From: Enterococcus lemanii
Lineage (GTDB): Bacteria; Bacillota; Bacilli; Lactobacillales; Enterococcaceae
DNA length: 64,000 bases
Reading direction: 5' to 3'
Assembly: GCF_016909125.1 (NCBI RefSeq)
Contig: NZ_JAFBFD010000012.1
Coordinates: 1 to 64,000 of the forward strand
Position numbers and translations under genes: made by a program
The notes under the pieces: model-generated
Database searches by the model: none
Told to the model about the DNA's origin: nothing
What the model saw: the letters and a program-made list of their open reading frames with translations, nothing else
Part shown: in pieces, positions 42,320 through 51,539 of the stretch
Numbering within the stretch: position 1 is the first letter of the stretch
Layout: each line of letters opens with the position of its first letter

Positions 42320-42556
42320 ATGAAAAAATTAGTAGAATTACTGAATGTTGATAGTGACTTAGTAGCTATCCAAACCTTAGATACAGAAGAAATTTTTGAA
42401 CTTGTGGTTAGCAAAGAGGAAAGTAACTTATATCAATTGTTGTTAGATGAAGCAAAAGAAGAAGAATTAGAAGATGAAGAAACGGGTGTGTTCGTCATTT
42501 TTGATGACGAAATAAAACAGTTGGTTCTGGCAGAAGATGAAAGTGGGTTGTTTTAG
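42320..42556 (+). CDS. 78-residue acidic protein in the transfer leading region
   Basis: A strongly acidic small protein (KEEELEDEETGVFVIFDDEIKQLVL) with AAAGGAGAG before the ATG. It is 30 nt after the pcfB-like gene and ends 2 nt before the ArdC-like gene, so it belongs to that operon. Function unknown; small acidic proteins in leading regions can be DNA mimics, but this is only a suggestion. Confidence 0.7.
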   Translation: MKKLVELLNVDSDLVAIQTLDTEEIFELVVSKEESNLYQLLLDEAKEEELEDEETGVFVIFDDEIKQLVLAEDESGLF

Positions 42557-42558
42557 CT

Positions 42559-44538
42559 ATGGTAGAACAACAAACACAAAAAGAGTTGGTTGATGAACTG
42601 ACGAATAAAATGAATGAGAGTATCAAAAATTACAAAAATGATCCGTCAGAAGAATTAAAATTTTTAGATTTTATTAGTCGTTTTAACAATTATTCCGTTA
42701 GAAATATTTCACTGATTCAAAATCAATTTGGAAATGCGGTGGGTGTTGCGTCTTATAAACAACACAAAGAAAATGGATATCAAGTGCAAAAAGGTGAAAA
42801 AGCCATCCGTATTTTAGCACCTAAATTTCAAAAAATGTTTCAAGACAACGATCGACAATGGAAATATTTAAATCAGGCAACAACGGCGCAAAAAGTAAAA
42901 ATAAAATCAGGAGAGTTGAAAACAGAAGAGCGCTTAGCAGGATTTCTTTCTGTACCTGTTTTTGATATTACACAAACAGATTGTCCTGAACAGGATTATC
43001 CAAAACTTTATCCGAATAAACCCGAATCCTTTACATTTAATGGTACAAAAAAAGATATAGAGACGTTGAGATCTGTTTTAATTGATTACGCTGAAGAAAA
43101 AAATGTTGCTGTTTCTTTTGACAAAACAAATAGCACAGCCAAAGGGTACTTTGAACCCGCAACCAATCGTATTGTCATTAAAGACCGTATGGATGAAGTT
43201 GAACAAATCAAAGTGTTGTTGCATGAACTCGCTCATGCGGAAATGCACAATGTTCATAAACTTGCGACAAAAACACCAGAGCAATTAAGATCAAGTGTAT
43301 TAGAGTATCAAGCAGAAATGACCGCTTATGTTGTTAGTTCGACACTAGGAATTGATAGCGAAGACTATTCTAAAAAATATTTAGCAAACTGGACGAAAAG
43401 AAAAGTAGATGATGATGTATATATTCAATCGCTGGAAGAAGTGAAAAACGTTTCGAACAATTTTATGAATGATATCTCCCAGCGCTTCGATAAATTATCC
43501 AATGAAATTTCTTTCGATAAAATGAAAGCGTTTACTAAAGTGCTGAATGATTATCATAACCGTGAATTTACAATGGACAACACGGTAGAAGAGACAATCC
43601 ACAAAATCGAAAAAAATGGTTATCATGCTACCATTGGGTTTATGGAAGAGGTAGATCAAACAAGTTCACTATGCTATTCAAAACAAATAGAATTTGATTT
43701 GAAAAAAGAGCAACAAGTGAATAGCTTATGGAATGAATTCATTTCGGTAGAATCTGTTTATCCTTATCCAATGGATGACTGTATTTCTGATTTAAAAAAT
43801 GCTGAATTAGAAGATTTTTTTGATACAGATTCAAGTTTCAAAATATCAGTCGATGATGTTTCTCGTATGGTTAAACTAACCGCGTTGACAGACGATTCAA
43901 AATACCTCGATCAATTTATTACTGAAAATCATTTCGATTTAATTCATGTCGATTTAGACCTTATACACGAATCCAAGAATGAATTACTAAGAAATTTAGA
44001 TGAAGATACCGTTGATTTTTTCAACCTCTATGATGTCAAACTACCTGAAACTTATATTTTTGATCACGAGTTTCAAGATTTGATTAAATTTCAGATTTCT
44101 CCATACGAAAGTTTTAAAGAACCAAGAAGTGGGGAAATACTTTTCATTAGAGATATTAGTCGGGAAAATGAGACAGAAGCATTTTCCAGCTACAAAGATT
44201 TATGGGAAAAGTACTTTAAAGACGAATTAAACAACGATTTGAATAGTTACTCATTAAAAGACTTACAAAAAAATGAATATCTTGCAAAATCGTCAACTCT
44301 TCTCGATCGTTTAGCATTATCAGATAAAAAAACAGAACAAACATTAGCTGCATTGAAACAACAAAGCAACACGATTAAAGAATTAGATCTTGATAATGAT
44401 GGGGTACCTGATCGAATTGATCCTGATGATACAAGAAGTGTGATACGAACGGAAGCCGACAAGGATTTAGTCGGAAATAAAACGGATAAAGACCTGGAGA
44501 TTGACAAGCCAACGAAAAAAAGAACAAGAACACGCTAA
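42559..44538 (+). CDS. ArdC-type ssDNA-binding protein with zinc metallopeptidase domain (LtrC-like)
   Basis: A 659-residue protein. Residues about 1-125 are an ArdC N-terminal ssDNA-binding domain (FNNYSVRNISLIQNQFGNA). A zincin domain follows with HELAH at 223-227. The large C-terminal part is of unknown fold and ends in DLDNDGVPDRIDPDDT, a calcium-binding thrombospondin type 3-like motif. Such proteins travel with, or coat, the incoming strand and protect it from restriction. It is in the leading region next to oriT, where entry-protection genes are expected. Confidence 0.82.
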   Translation: MVEQQTQKELVDELTNKMNESIKNYKNDPSEELKFLDFISRFNNYSVRNISLIQNQFGNAVGVASYKQHKENGYQVQKGEKAIRILAPKFQKMFQDNDRQWKYLNQATTAQKVKIKSGELKTEERLAGFLSVPVFDITQTDCPEQDYPKLYPNKPESFTFNGTKKDIETLRSVLIDYAEEKNVAVSFDKTNSTAKGYFEPATNRIVIKDRMDEVEQIKVLLHELAHAEMHNVHKLATKTPEQLRSSVLEYQAEMTAYVVSSTLGIDSEDYSKKYLANWTKRKVDDDVYIQSLEEVKNVSNNFMNDISQRFDKLSNEISFDKMKAFTKVLNDYHNREFTMDNTVEETIHKIEKNGYHATIGFMEEVDQTSSLCYSKQIEFDLKKEQQVNSLWNEFISVESVYPYPMDDCISDLKNAELEDFFDTDSSFKISVDDVSRMVKLTALTDDSKYLDQFITENHFDLIHVDLDLIHESKNELLRNLDEDTVDFFNLYDVKLPETYIFDHEFQDLIKFQISPYESFKEPRSGEILFIRDISRENETEAFSSYKDLWEKYFKDELNNDLNSYSLKDLQKNEYLAKSSTLLDRLALSDKKTEQTLAALKQQSNTIKELDLDNDGVPDRIDPDDTRSVIRTEADKDLVGNKTDKDLEIDKPTKKRTRTR

Positions 44539-45003
44539 AAAATTGGTTAATTTGTTGTTTTTCCCACTAGTAGTTTTTCAGATTTTTGCTTGTATCAATG
44601 ACTTGAGTATCATAGTATTCTTTAATACTAAAAAGAGATTTGAAAAGAATGTTTAGACCATTCTTTTCTATTTATCTTATATATTTTGTTCTTTTGTTCT
44701 TTTGTGTTCAAAAAAAAGCTATATTATCAAGGTTTTCAAAGGGTATAATGATACAAAAAACTATGCATTATGATACAAAATAATATGTATTATGATACAA
44801 AAAACTATGCATTATGATACATCACGTTGAATAAAGTATCAATATAAGGTACAATAATTTTTATTATGATACAAAGCAATATGTTCGTTGATACATTTAA
44901 AAAAAATAGTATCAATATGAAGCAAAATAAAAACATGAAGAATCTCCCTGCAAAGAAAAATTCTTCATGTTCGTTTTAAAACACGCAAAGGAGCGCATTT
45001 GTT
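44539..45003. other. Iteron origin region of the Rep_3 replicon
   Basis: AT-rich segment, then 22-bp tandem iterons (44748-44822), further single iteron cores (GATAC) at about 44868 and 44889-44893, a hairpin of CATGAAGAAT with ATTCTTCATG (about 44934-44970), and the strong AAAGGAG of the Rep gene. Confidence 0.75.
44748..44822 (+). repeat. Tandem 22-bp iterons
   Basis: Unit ATGATACAAAAAACTATGCA plus TT at 44748-44769, a variant at 44770-44791, an exact copy at 44792-44813 and a partial fourth from 44814. The 22-bp period equals two helical turns, as expected for binding of a Rep_3 initiator on one face. Confidence 0.9.
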
Positions 45004-46170
45004 ATGTTAAGTATACAAAATAATAACCATCAAAACAAGAAACAGGTGTTGATTTTGGAAGAAATTCAAAAACGAAAAATAGTGGAACACAATGATTTAA
45101 TTAGTAGTGTCGCAAAAATGGATAAAACGCCCTTAAAAATCTTTGAATTGGCGGTTTCTTGTATTGATACAGAAAACCCACCAAAAGACAATATCATCTA
45201 TTTATCAAAAAAAGAATTATTTACTTTTTTTGATGTCACGGATAGTAACAAACATAGCCGTTTTAAAAAAGCGATTATAGAAATGCAAAAACAAGCTTTT
45301 TTTGAAATTAAAGAAACTAATGATAGTGCAAAAGGATATAAAATGAAGAGCATTGTGCCAATCCCTTTTGTTGAATGGAATAGTTATAATGATGAAGTTA
45401 TTTTACAATTTCAGCCACAAATCATGCCTTATTTAATTGACTTAAAACAAAACTTTACACAATATGCCTTATCTGATGTCATGGAGCTCAATAGCAAGTA
45501 TTCAATTATTTTATATAAATGGTTGTGTATGTACTACAATCAGTACGAGCATTACAGTGCCAAAGGTGGACGTCAGAATAAACAACTGGAGGAATATCGT
45601 AATCCGTCAATTAGTATTCTGGAGTTACGATACCTGACGAATACATTAGATGAGTATAAACATATTTCCAATTTCTTTAAAAGGATATTGGATGAACCAA
45701 TTGAAGAAATAAATGCACGGACACACTTTATCGTAACGTATGAAAAAATAAAAAAGGGACGTTCAATTGTTGCAATTCAATTTCATATAACAAAGAAACA
45801 AGTAGCACCTCATAGCCTATACAAGGAAGAACAACAAGATCCCATTTATATCCAAGAAAAAGAAAAAAAAGAAGAACAGCAAACCATGCTCTTTGCGAAA
45901 GCTATGCAAAGTCAATACACCACAATTTTGATGGAAAATATGTTGATAGGGTACAAAGATATGCAACATATTGAGACAATGACGGGCTTACAAACAGTTG
46001 TATATCCATTATACGATGAACTTGTAGAATTAAAGGGACTACAAGAAGTTAAAAAACATATTTCCTACGTTTCAAGTAAACAAGAGGGCTATTCTAAGCG
46101 AAACATTGTTAAATACTTAAAAGAAGCAATTAAAGGATATTTAGTAAAGGTTAAAACTCAAAGGATTTAG
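45004..46170 (+). CDS. Rep_3-family theta replication initiator (second replicon)
   Basis: A 388-residue protein with the two winged-helix domains of Rep_3/RepB initiators (DKTPLKIFELAVSCID and LNSKYSIILYKWLCMYYN). The C-terminal 110 residues are a tail of unknown role. It binds the iterons directly upstream and opens the origin. It is unrelated to the Inc18 Rep at 21 kb, so the molecule has two replicons. The ATG follows AAAGGAG. Confidence 0.9.
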   Translation: MLSIQNNNHQNKKQVLILEEIQKRKIVEHNDLISSVAKMDKTPLKIFELAVSCIDTENPPKDNIIYLSKKELFTFFDVTDSNKHSRFKKAIIEMQKQAFFEIKETNDSAKGYKMKSIVPIPFVEWNSYNDEVILQFQPQIMPYLIDLKQNFTQYALSDVMELNSKYSIILYKWLCMYYNQYEHYSAKGGRQNKQLEEYRNPSISILELRYLTNTLDEYKHISNFFKRILDEPIEEINARTHFIVTYEKIKKGRSIVAIQFHITKKQVAPHSLYKEEQQDPIYIQEKEKKEEQQTMLFAKAMQSQYTTILMENMLIGYKDMQHIETMTGLQTVVYPLYDELVELKGLQEVKKHISYVSSKQEGYSKRNIVKYLKEAIKGYLVKVKTQRI

Positions 46171-46226
46171 TTTTATGATACAATGAGAAAAAATTTACCA
46201 TTATTTTTTATGAAAGGACACTCGGG

Positions 46227-46370
46227 ATGGAAAAGAAACAGCTTGTTGTAAATATTCCTAAAGACTTGGACGAAAAATTTCGGTTAGAAGTCAAAAAACA
46301 AGGAAAAAAATACAATTTATCTCTGGAAGAGGCATTAAAACTCTGGCTTGAGAAGAACAAGAAAGAGTAA
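46227..46370 (+). CDS. 47-residue ribbon-helix-helix-type protein
   Basis: MEKKQLVVNIPKDLDEKFRL followed by a helix ending EEALKLWLEKNKKE: one beta strand and two helices, the RHH fold. It begins 57 nt after the Rep_3 gene; the ribosome-binding site is modest (AAAGGAC). Probably an autorepressor or copy-control protein. It is a paralogue of the 53-residue gene at 46610. Confidence 0.65.
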   Translation: MEKKQLVVNIPKDLDEKFRLEVKKQGKKYNLSLEEALKLWLEKNKKE

Positions 46371-46609
46371 CAAGCTCTTTCTATCCTGAATTATGGTTTT
46401 TTAAGGTTAATTAAGGTTATTAGTGGGAATATAAAGGCTTTTATGTTATAGTAATTAAAATAAATATTTTGGATAAAGAAAAACAGAAGAAGGAGAGAAT
46501 TTTAAAAAAAGTAAACGCGAGAGATGAAAGCGGTTAACTAAAATCGATATTAACTATAAAATGGAAGAACATCCTAGAAAAATAGCCGTCACACTAAGGA
46601 GAAATACAA

Positions 46610-46771
46610 ATGGAAACCGAAGAAAAAAAAAGAACATTTACTCTAGATGAAAAACTGTTAGAAGAATTCAAAAAACAATCCACCGCTGCAAGTAAATCGT
46701 ATAAACAGACAGTCAAAGAAGCGATTCAACTTTGGCTTGATTACTATCAGAAAAACGAAAAGAGGAGTTAA
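46610..46771 (+). CDS. 53-residue ribbon-helix-helix-type protein, paralogue
   Basis: METEEKKRTFTLDEKLLEEF, then SYKQTVKEAIQLWLDYYQKN: the same strand-helix-helix plan as the 47-residue protein. AAGGAG lies 8 nt upstream of the ATG, so translation is well supported. It ends 2 nt before the lipoprotein gene that opens the transfer operon, so it may be the repressor of that operon. Confidence 0.7.
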   Translation: METEEKKRTFTLDEKLLEEFKKQSTAASKSYKQTVKEAIQLWLDYYQKNEKRS

Positions 46772-46773
46772 TT

Positions 46774-47352
46774 ATGAAAAAAATAGTGATAGCCTTGTCT
46801 GTTACTCTTCTTCTCTTGGTTGGTTGCTCAGGAGGCAGTGTTAAAACACAGCCTTCCATCACCCTCCCATATGAAATTACAAACGAGGAATCGGCAGAAC
46901 TTAAAGATGAGGGACTAGAGTATTATACGGATTATCAGGTATTGGAAAATGTAACAGTTCGAGATTTAACTGCTGATGAAAACGAAGAGTTTTTGAAAAA
47001 GATGGAAGGGAATACTTTGAACACATTAAATTCAGAATATTCTGCCATTGAATTTGATTTTGGTCGTACGGAAAGAATTAATAGAATTAAAAGGACGATT
47101 TACACGTTTGATGAAGAGACTTCTAAATTTATTTATGATGATCAAATACTTAATGCGAATTTTTATCAACTAGCAACAAAAGAGAGTACCTTATTGGACA
47201 GATTTAATAAAGATAAGAATAAAGAAGTATCTTATGGAGAAATCATTGACGACTTTAAGATTGTTACACTTATAGAGAAAAAATTTATTAAAAAAGGGCT
47301 ACAATTCAAAACGACAATCAATGATGAAGTGGTGTATATAGATATTGAATAG
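46774..47352 (+). CDS. Conjugation-operon lipoprotein
   Basis: A 192-residue protein with a lipoprotein signal peptide: basic start MKK, hydrophobic core, lipobox LVGC (Cys at residue 18). The mature part is acidic and of unknown fold. It heads the T4SS operon after the RHH gene, whose stop is adjacent to its start. A role as surface-exposed channel or entry-exclusion part is inferred from context. AGGAG is supplied within the end of the RHH gene. Confidence 0.75.
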   Translation: MKKIVIALSVTLLLLVGCSGGSVKTQPSITLPYEITNEESAELKDEGLEYYTDYQVLENVTVRDLTADENEEFLKKMEGNTLNTLNSEYSAIEFDFGRTERINRIKRTIYTFDEETSKFIYDDQILNANFYQLATKESTLLDRFNKDKNKEVSYGEIIDDFKIVTLIEKKFIKKGLQFKTTINDEVVYIDIE

Positions 47353-47371
47353 ATAGGCAGGTGTAAATAAA

Positions 47372-48400
47372 ATGAACAATTTAACTACTTCTATCTTACT
47401 AGTTGCTAAATGGTGGAATCCTTTTTCATGGGGAGATGCTCTGGGAGACGCTATAGAAGCGGTTCAGGCACTTTTAAACAATGTGATAGTGACGTCTGCT
47501 GGATTTGCGTTAGAGAAGATGACAGGGCTTTTTAATACGTCTGTGAATGCCTTGAGAAGTGAAGTCGCAATTACACCTGCAGAATTTGACGGAAACATGT
47601 TGGATATTTTAAAAAACATTTCTGATACGGTTGTTTTACCGATTGCTATTTTGTTGATTACTTACGTTTTTGTCTTACAAATTATTGAATTTGTAACAGA
47701 TAAAAACAAAGGGGGCGAATTTGATGTTGGGAATGTCATCATGCTGATTATCAAAACAACCATCATGATTCTACTCTCTACCAATGCCTTTACAATCGCA
47801 TTAGGTTTTTCCGATTTAGCTACCTGGATGATTGATAAAGTACCGACAGAACAAGTAGAAATTAGCGCAGATGTTTCTGAATCTTTGTTAAGTGCTTTAG
47901 AGCCTGTTGTCGTTCAAACAAATGAAGATGGAACAGAAAAAGAATTAGAAGATATAGATAAAGTGGAAAATAGAGATACACAAAGAATGGACTACAAACT
48001 AGGCGAAGGGTTATTGACTTTAATGGTTGCTGGTATAGGTTTTGTGATTGTCATGATTATTTGTGGCATTATCTACTTGGTTGCCTGGTCTCGAATTATT
48101 ATGATCTTTCTTTATGTCACGGTTGCGCCGATTCCAATGGCAACGGTCATGTCGGATTCATGGGTCAATTCTATTGGACAGAACTATTTAAAAAATCTCA
48201 TGGCACTGACAATACAAGGGTTTCTAATGTTGGTTTTAATGGTCGTCTATAACGGCCTAGTCTCTCGTACCGCTACTCTGATTAATGGTGGCGAAGGTGG
48301 CTTTATGGGTATGATTTTGATTATCGTCTCTATGGCTATTGTCGCAAAAATGCTGATTGGTACACATGGTTTAGCGAAATCGATTACTGGAGCAAGCTAA
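47372..48400 (+). CDS. VirB6/TrbL-like polytopic membrane protein
   Basis: A 342-residue protein with about six to seven hydrophobic segments: near residues 90-115, 125-150, 215-240, 240-265, 275-300, 310-330. The N-terminus WWNPFSWGDALGDAIEAVQALL is typical of CD0411/TrbL-like proteins of Firmicutes plasmids. It forms part of the inner membrane channel. It is followed closely by the 119-residue membrane protein. Confidence 0.85.
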   Translation: MNNLTTSILLVAKWWNPFSWGDALGDAIEAVQALLNNVIVTSAGFALEKMTGLFNTSVNALRSEVAITPAEFDGNMLDILKNISDTVVLPIAILLITYVFVLQIIEFVTDKNKGGEFDVGNVIMLIIKTTIMILLSTNAFTIALGFSDLATWMIDKVPTEQVEISADVSESLLSALEPVVVQTNEDGTEKELEDIDKVENRDTQRMDYKLGEGLLTLMVAGIGFVIVMIICGIIYLVAWSRIIMIFLYVTVAPIPMATVMSDSWVNSIGQNYLKNLMALTIQGFLMLVLMVVYNGLVSRTATLINGGEGGFMGMILIIVSMAIVAKMLIGTHGLAKSITGAS

Positions 48401-48416
48401 GAGAGGGGATAGAAAA

Positions 48417-48776
48417 ATGTTGAAAAATTATTTTAAGCGACAACGAACGATATTCATTTTTATGGGGATCAATGTTGTCGCTTTCTTTCTAACCTTCCTT
48501 GGTTTGTTTGTCGAAATAAGGAACCGACAAGAAGCACTCGTTACTTTTTTAAAAACGTCTCAAATGACAAGTGACGTTCTACCAATTGCGATTCTTACGG
48601 CTATTACAGGTTTATTATTTGTTTGTTTTTTAGGGTTAGTTGGTGTCTTATTTATTAGAACGTTGATTCCCAACAAGAAAATCTTATCTGGGTTAGTCAT
48701 GAAAGATGAAATGGAATTTTTATTGCGGATTCCTAATGAAATAAGGAAGGAAGTGGAAGCAAAAAATGGCAAATAA
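48417..48776 (+). CDS. 119-residue conjugation membrane protein
   Basis: Two hydrophobic segments (about residues 14-35 and 55-85) around a short charged loop, with a basic/acidic C-terminus. GAGGGGAT precedes the ATG. It overlaps the prgI-like start by 11 nt, so it is co-translated. I do not recognise the family; position suggests a T4SS membrane component. Confidence 0.75.
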   Translation: MLKNYFKRQRTIFIFMGINVVAFFLTFLGLFVEIRNRQEALVTFLKTSQMTSDVLPIAILTAITGLLFVCFLGLVGVLFIRTLIPNKKILSGLVMKDEMEFLLRIPNEIRKEVEAKNGK

Positions 48777-49119
48777 TATCATTGTTCCAATCCCTACAGA
48801 ATTAAAAGAGATTAAGTCTAAATTATTTATGGGGTTAACAAAACGTCAATTAATTGGGTTTGGATTAACAGGAATCGTCGTCATACCTTCCTTTCTTCTT
48901 TTGAAAGGAATCGACATTAATCTAGCCATGTACGGAGCCTTCTTTTTAGGCGCACCGATAATCTTCGCTACGATTTACACCAAAGATAAACTCCATATTG
49001 AAAAATGGTTTAAAAATTGGCTTGAAACCAATATTTTGTTTAAAGAAAAAAGGCGGTATCGTTTAACTAAAGAAAATAGAGAAATCGCCATTCAAAGGGG
49101 GTTAATCAAAGGTGATTGA
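48766..49119 (+). CDS. prgI: PrgI-family protein (VirB3-like)
   Basis: A 117-residue protein (NIIVPIPTELKEIKSKLFMGLTKRQLIGFG) with two membrane helices (about 30-50 and 56-75) and a basic tail; the start is diagnostic of PrgI in pCF10-type systems. It overlaps the VirB4 gene by 8 nt, in keeping with the tight VirB3-VirB4 link in T4SSs. Confidence 0.88.
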   Translation: MANNIIVPIPTELKEIKSKLFMGLTKRQLIGFGLTGIVVIPSFLLLKGIDINLAMYGAFFLGAPIIFATIYTKDKLHIEKWFKNWLETNILFKEKRRYRLTKENREIAIQRGLIKGD

Positions 49120-51511
49120 AAAAAAGAACTTATTTCAAAGGATTCAGCAAGCAATTAATAATCAAAGAAATGATATTCGATTGTTATCGACACAAGAGAG
49201 CTTGCCTTTTGATGCGTTTGATGCCAATGGCGTTGTTTCAATCGGAAAAGATACTTATAGCAAGAGTCTGCGGTTTAGTGACGTTGGCTACCAGCTGTCA
49301 AAAGATGAAGATAAAACAAGAATTTTTTCGCTCTATTGTTCCCTCTTAAATTGGTTTGATCCGGCAGTTCGTTTTCAATTTTCATTTATTAATCATGCTA
49401 TTGGACAACAAGCACCTCATAATCGAAGTCTCGATAAGGGAAGCGAAAAGCTTCAGCAATTACGCAAAGAATATTTTGATTTTATTGATAACCAACGAGA
49501 AAAGGGAAATAACGGGATTACGAGAAATAAATATCTCACCTTTTCCATCAAGGATTCAAGTCCTGAAAATGCTAGACGTAGACTTGAAACAATTGAACAG
49601 AACGTAAAAAGGCTACTTAAACGCTTGGGCGCAAGCACTTACTCCTTGAATGGTGTAGAACGTCTTTCGGTGTTAAATAAGTTATTGAACAACGGAGAAA
49701 AAAGCTATATCGACGTAGAACATCTGCCGAATAGTATTTTTGATAAGGGATTGGAAAAAGATTACATTGCTCCGAGAGTACTTGATTTTAATAACGAGAA
49801 AAAAACTTACTTCAAGTTGGGGAAACGATTTGCAGCAACCCTTTATTTCAATGTCACATCATCTGAATTAGCAGACCGAGTATTGGTTGATTTTTTGGAA
49901 CTACAAAAAGAGTTAGCCATTAGTATTCATATACGGTCGATGGATCAACATAAAGCGATTCGGATGATGAAGATGAAAAGTTCGGACTTGGACGCCATCA
50001 AAATTAAAGAGCAGCAAAAAGCCATTCAACGAGGGTACGACATGGACTTAATGCCTGCTGACTTGGATTCGAACCGCGAAGTGGTCACAAAACTCTTGAA
50101 AAACTTACAATCAGAAGATGAACGCTATTTTTATATCACATTTACGTTAACGGTTTTTGACGATACCATCGAAAAACTAGAAAACACGATTTATCAATTA
50201 ACCTCCTTGGCTCAAAACTATAACTGTGAAATGTTGAGTTTAAAAAACCAACAAGAAAAAGCTTTTATGAGCGCCTTACCTTTCGGAAATAACTTGAACG
50301 AGGGCGAATTTGAAAGAGGGTTAAACACAACTGCTACGGCAATATTTGTACCATTTACCACGCAAGAATTGTATCAAGAAACCAATGACCCTGTGTATTA
50401 CGGACTGAATGCCTTGAGTAATAATTTAGTGCAAGTGAGTCGAAAAAACTTGCGTGCACCTAACGGCCTTTTCTTAGGTACCCCAGGTTCAGGGAAAACC
50501 TTTAGCGCAAAAAGAGAAATGATTGATACGTTTTTGAGTACACAAGATGAAATTATCATCACAGATCCAGAAGGGGAGTATGGTGATTTTGTCCGTCAAC
50601 TTGAAGGCGAAGAAATGATTCTTTCGCTTGATAGTAACGTATTTATCAATCCGTTAGATATTAACGAAGAATATGGCGGACAAGAAGAGAATGACCCGAT
50701 TCGCTATAAATCGGATTTTATCACTAACATGATGAATATTATCGTGGGTACAAAAGACGGATTGACCGGAAAAGAAAAGAGTCTGACGGATAAGGCGGTT
50801 AGAAAAGCTTATAAGCCTTATGTTGCTTCAAATGGAGACCCGTCAACCATTCCCCTGCTAGAAGATATATATAATGCGTTTAAGACGTTTAAAGAACCTG
50901 AAGCAAAAGAACTAGCAGACGCTTTGGAACTCTACGTAGAAGGCTCTTTAAATGTCTTTAACCATCGAACGACGGTCAATGTAACCAGTCGGATTGTTTC
51001 TTTTAATATTCAGCACTTAGGCAGTAACTTAAAAGATTTGGGGATGCTGATTCTCCAAGACTACGTTTGGAATCGGGTAACGAAAAACAGAAACAAAAAC
51101 GTGACCACCTGGTATTACATGGACGAATTTCACGTATTACTAGCGGACGAACGGACAAGTGGTTATTCTGTTGATTTTTGGAAGCGCTTTAGAAAGTACA
51201 AAGGTATCCCTACAGGCATTACCCAAAATGTACAAGACTTGTTATCTTCTCCTAAAATTGAAACAATCTTGGGGAATTCCGATTTTATCTATCTTTTAAA
51301 TCAAGCATGGGAGGATAAGCTGATTCTTCAAAAAAAATTAAATATCAGCGACTATCAAGCGGAATACATTACTAATAGTGAAGAAGGGGAAGGCCTGATT
51401 GTCTATGACGGAGAAATATTACCGTTCAAGGATAAATTTCCTAAGAATAACTCTTTATATCCCGTCATGACTTCAAAACCGGAAGAATTGGCGGCATATA
51501 GGAATCAGTAA
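49112..51511 (+). CDS. VirB4-type conjugation ATPase (PrgJ-like)
   Basis: A 799-residue protein. GTG at 49112 is in the prgI overlap, with AAAGG shortly before. Walker A GTPGSGKT lies near residue 456-463 and Walker B TWYYMDEFHVL near 670; the following GIPTGITQNVQDLL is the sensor region. The N-terminal half is the VirB4 docking domain. It energises channel assembly and substrate passage. It is distinct from Tn916 Orf16, so there are two such motors in the window. Confidence 0.93.
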   Translation: MIEKKNLFQRIQQAINNQRNDIRLLSTQESLPFDAFDANGVVSIGKDTYSKSLRFSDVGYQLSKDEDKTRIFSLYCSLLNWFDPAVRFQFSFINHAIGQQAPHNRSLDKGSEKLQQLRKEYFDFIDNQREKGNNGITRNKYLTFSIKDSSPENARRRLETIEQNVKRLLKRLGASTYSLNGVERLSVLNKLLNNGEKSYIDVEHLPNSIFDKGLEKDYIAPRVLDFNNEKKTYFKLGKRFAATLYFNVTSSELADRVLVDFLELQKELAISIHIRSMDQHKAIRMMKMKSSDLDAIKIKEQQKAIQRGYDMDLMPADLDSNREVVTKLLKNLQSEDERYFYITFTLTVFDDTIEKLENTIYQLTSLAQNYNCEMLSLKNQQEKAFMSALPFGNNLNEGEFERGLNTTATAIFVPFTTQELYQETNDPVYYGLNALSNNLVQVSRKNLRAPNGLFLGTPGSGKTFSAKREMIDTFLSTQDEIIITDPEGEYGDFVRQLEGEEMILSLDSNVFINPLDINEEYGGQEENDPIRYKSDFITNMMNIIVGTKDGLTGKEKSLTDKAVRKAYKPYVASNGDPSTIPLLEDIYNAFKTFKEPEAKELADALELYVEGSLNVFNHRTTVNVTSRIVSFNIQHLGSNLKDLGMLILQDYVWNRVTKNRNKNVTTWYYMDEFHVLLADERTSGYSVDFWKRFRKYKGIPTGITQNVQDLLSSPKIETILGNSDFIYLLNQAWEDKLILQKKLNISDYQAEYITNSEEGEGLIVYDGEILPFKDKFPKNNSLYPVMTSKPEELAAYRNQ

Positions 51512-51539
51512 AAAAAGCAATAAGAAGGGTGTGTGAAAC

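Noticed and set aside
42559-44538. Calling the ArdC-domain protein a conjugative primase
   Set aside because: LtrC-like proteins have sometimes been annotated so, but no primase motif is visible; ArdC plus HELAH zincin is what can be seen.
44748-44822. Possible CRISPR or microsatellite
   Set aside because: Tandem 22-bp units without spacers directly upstream of a Rep_3 gene are iterons.
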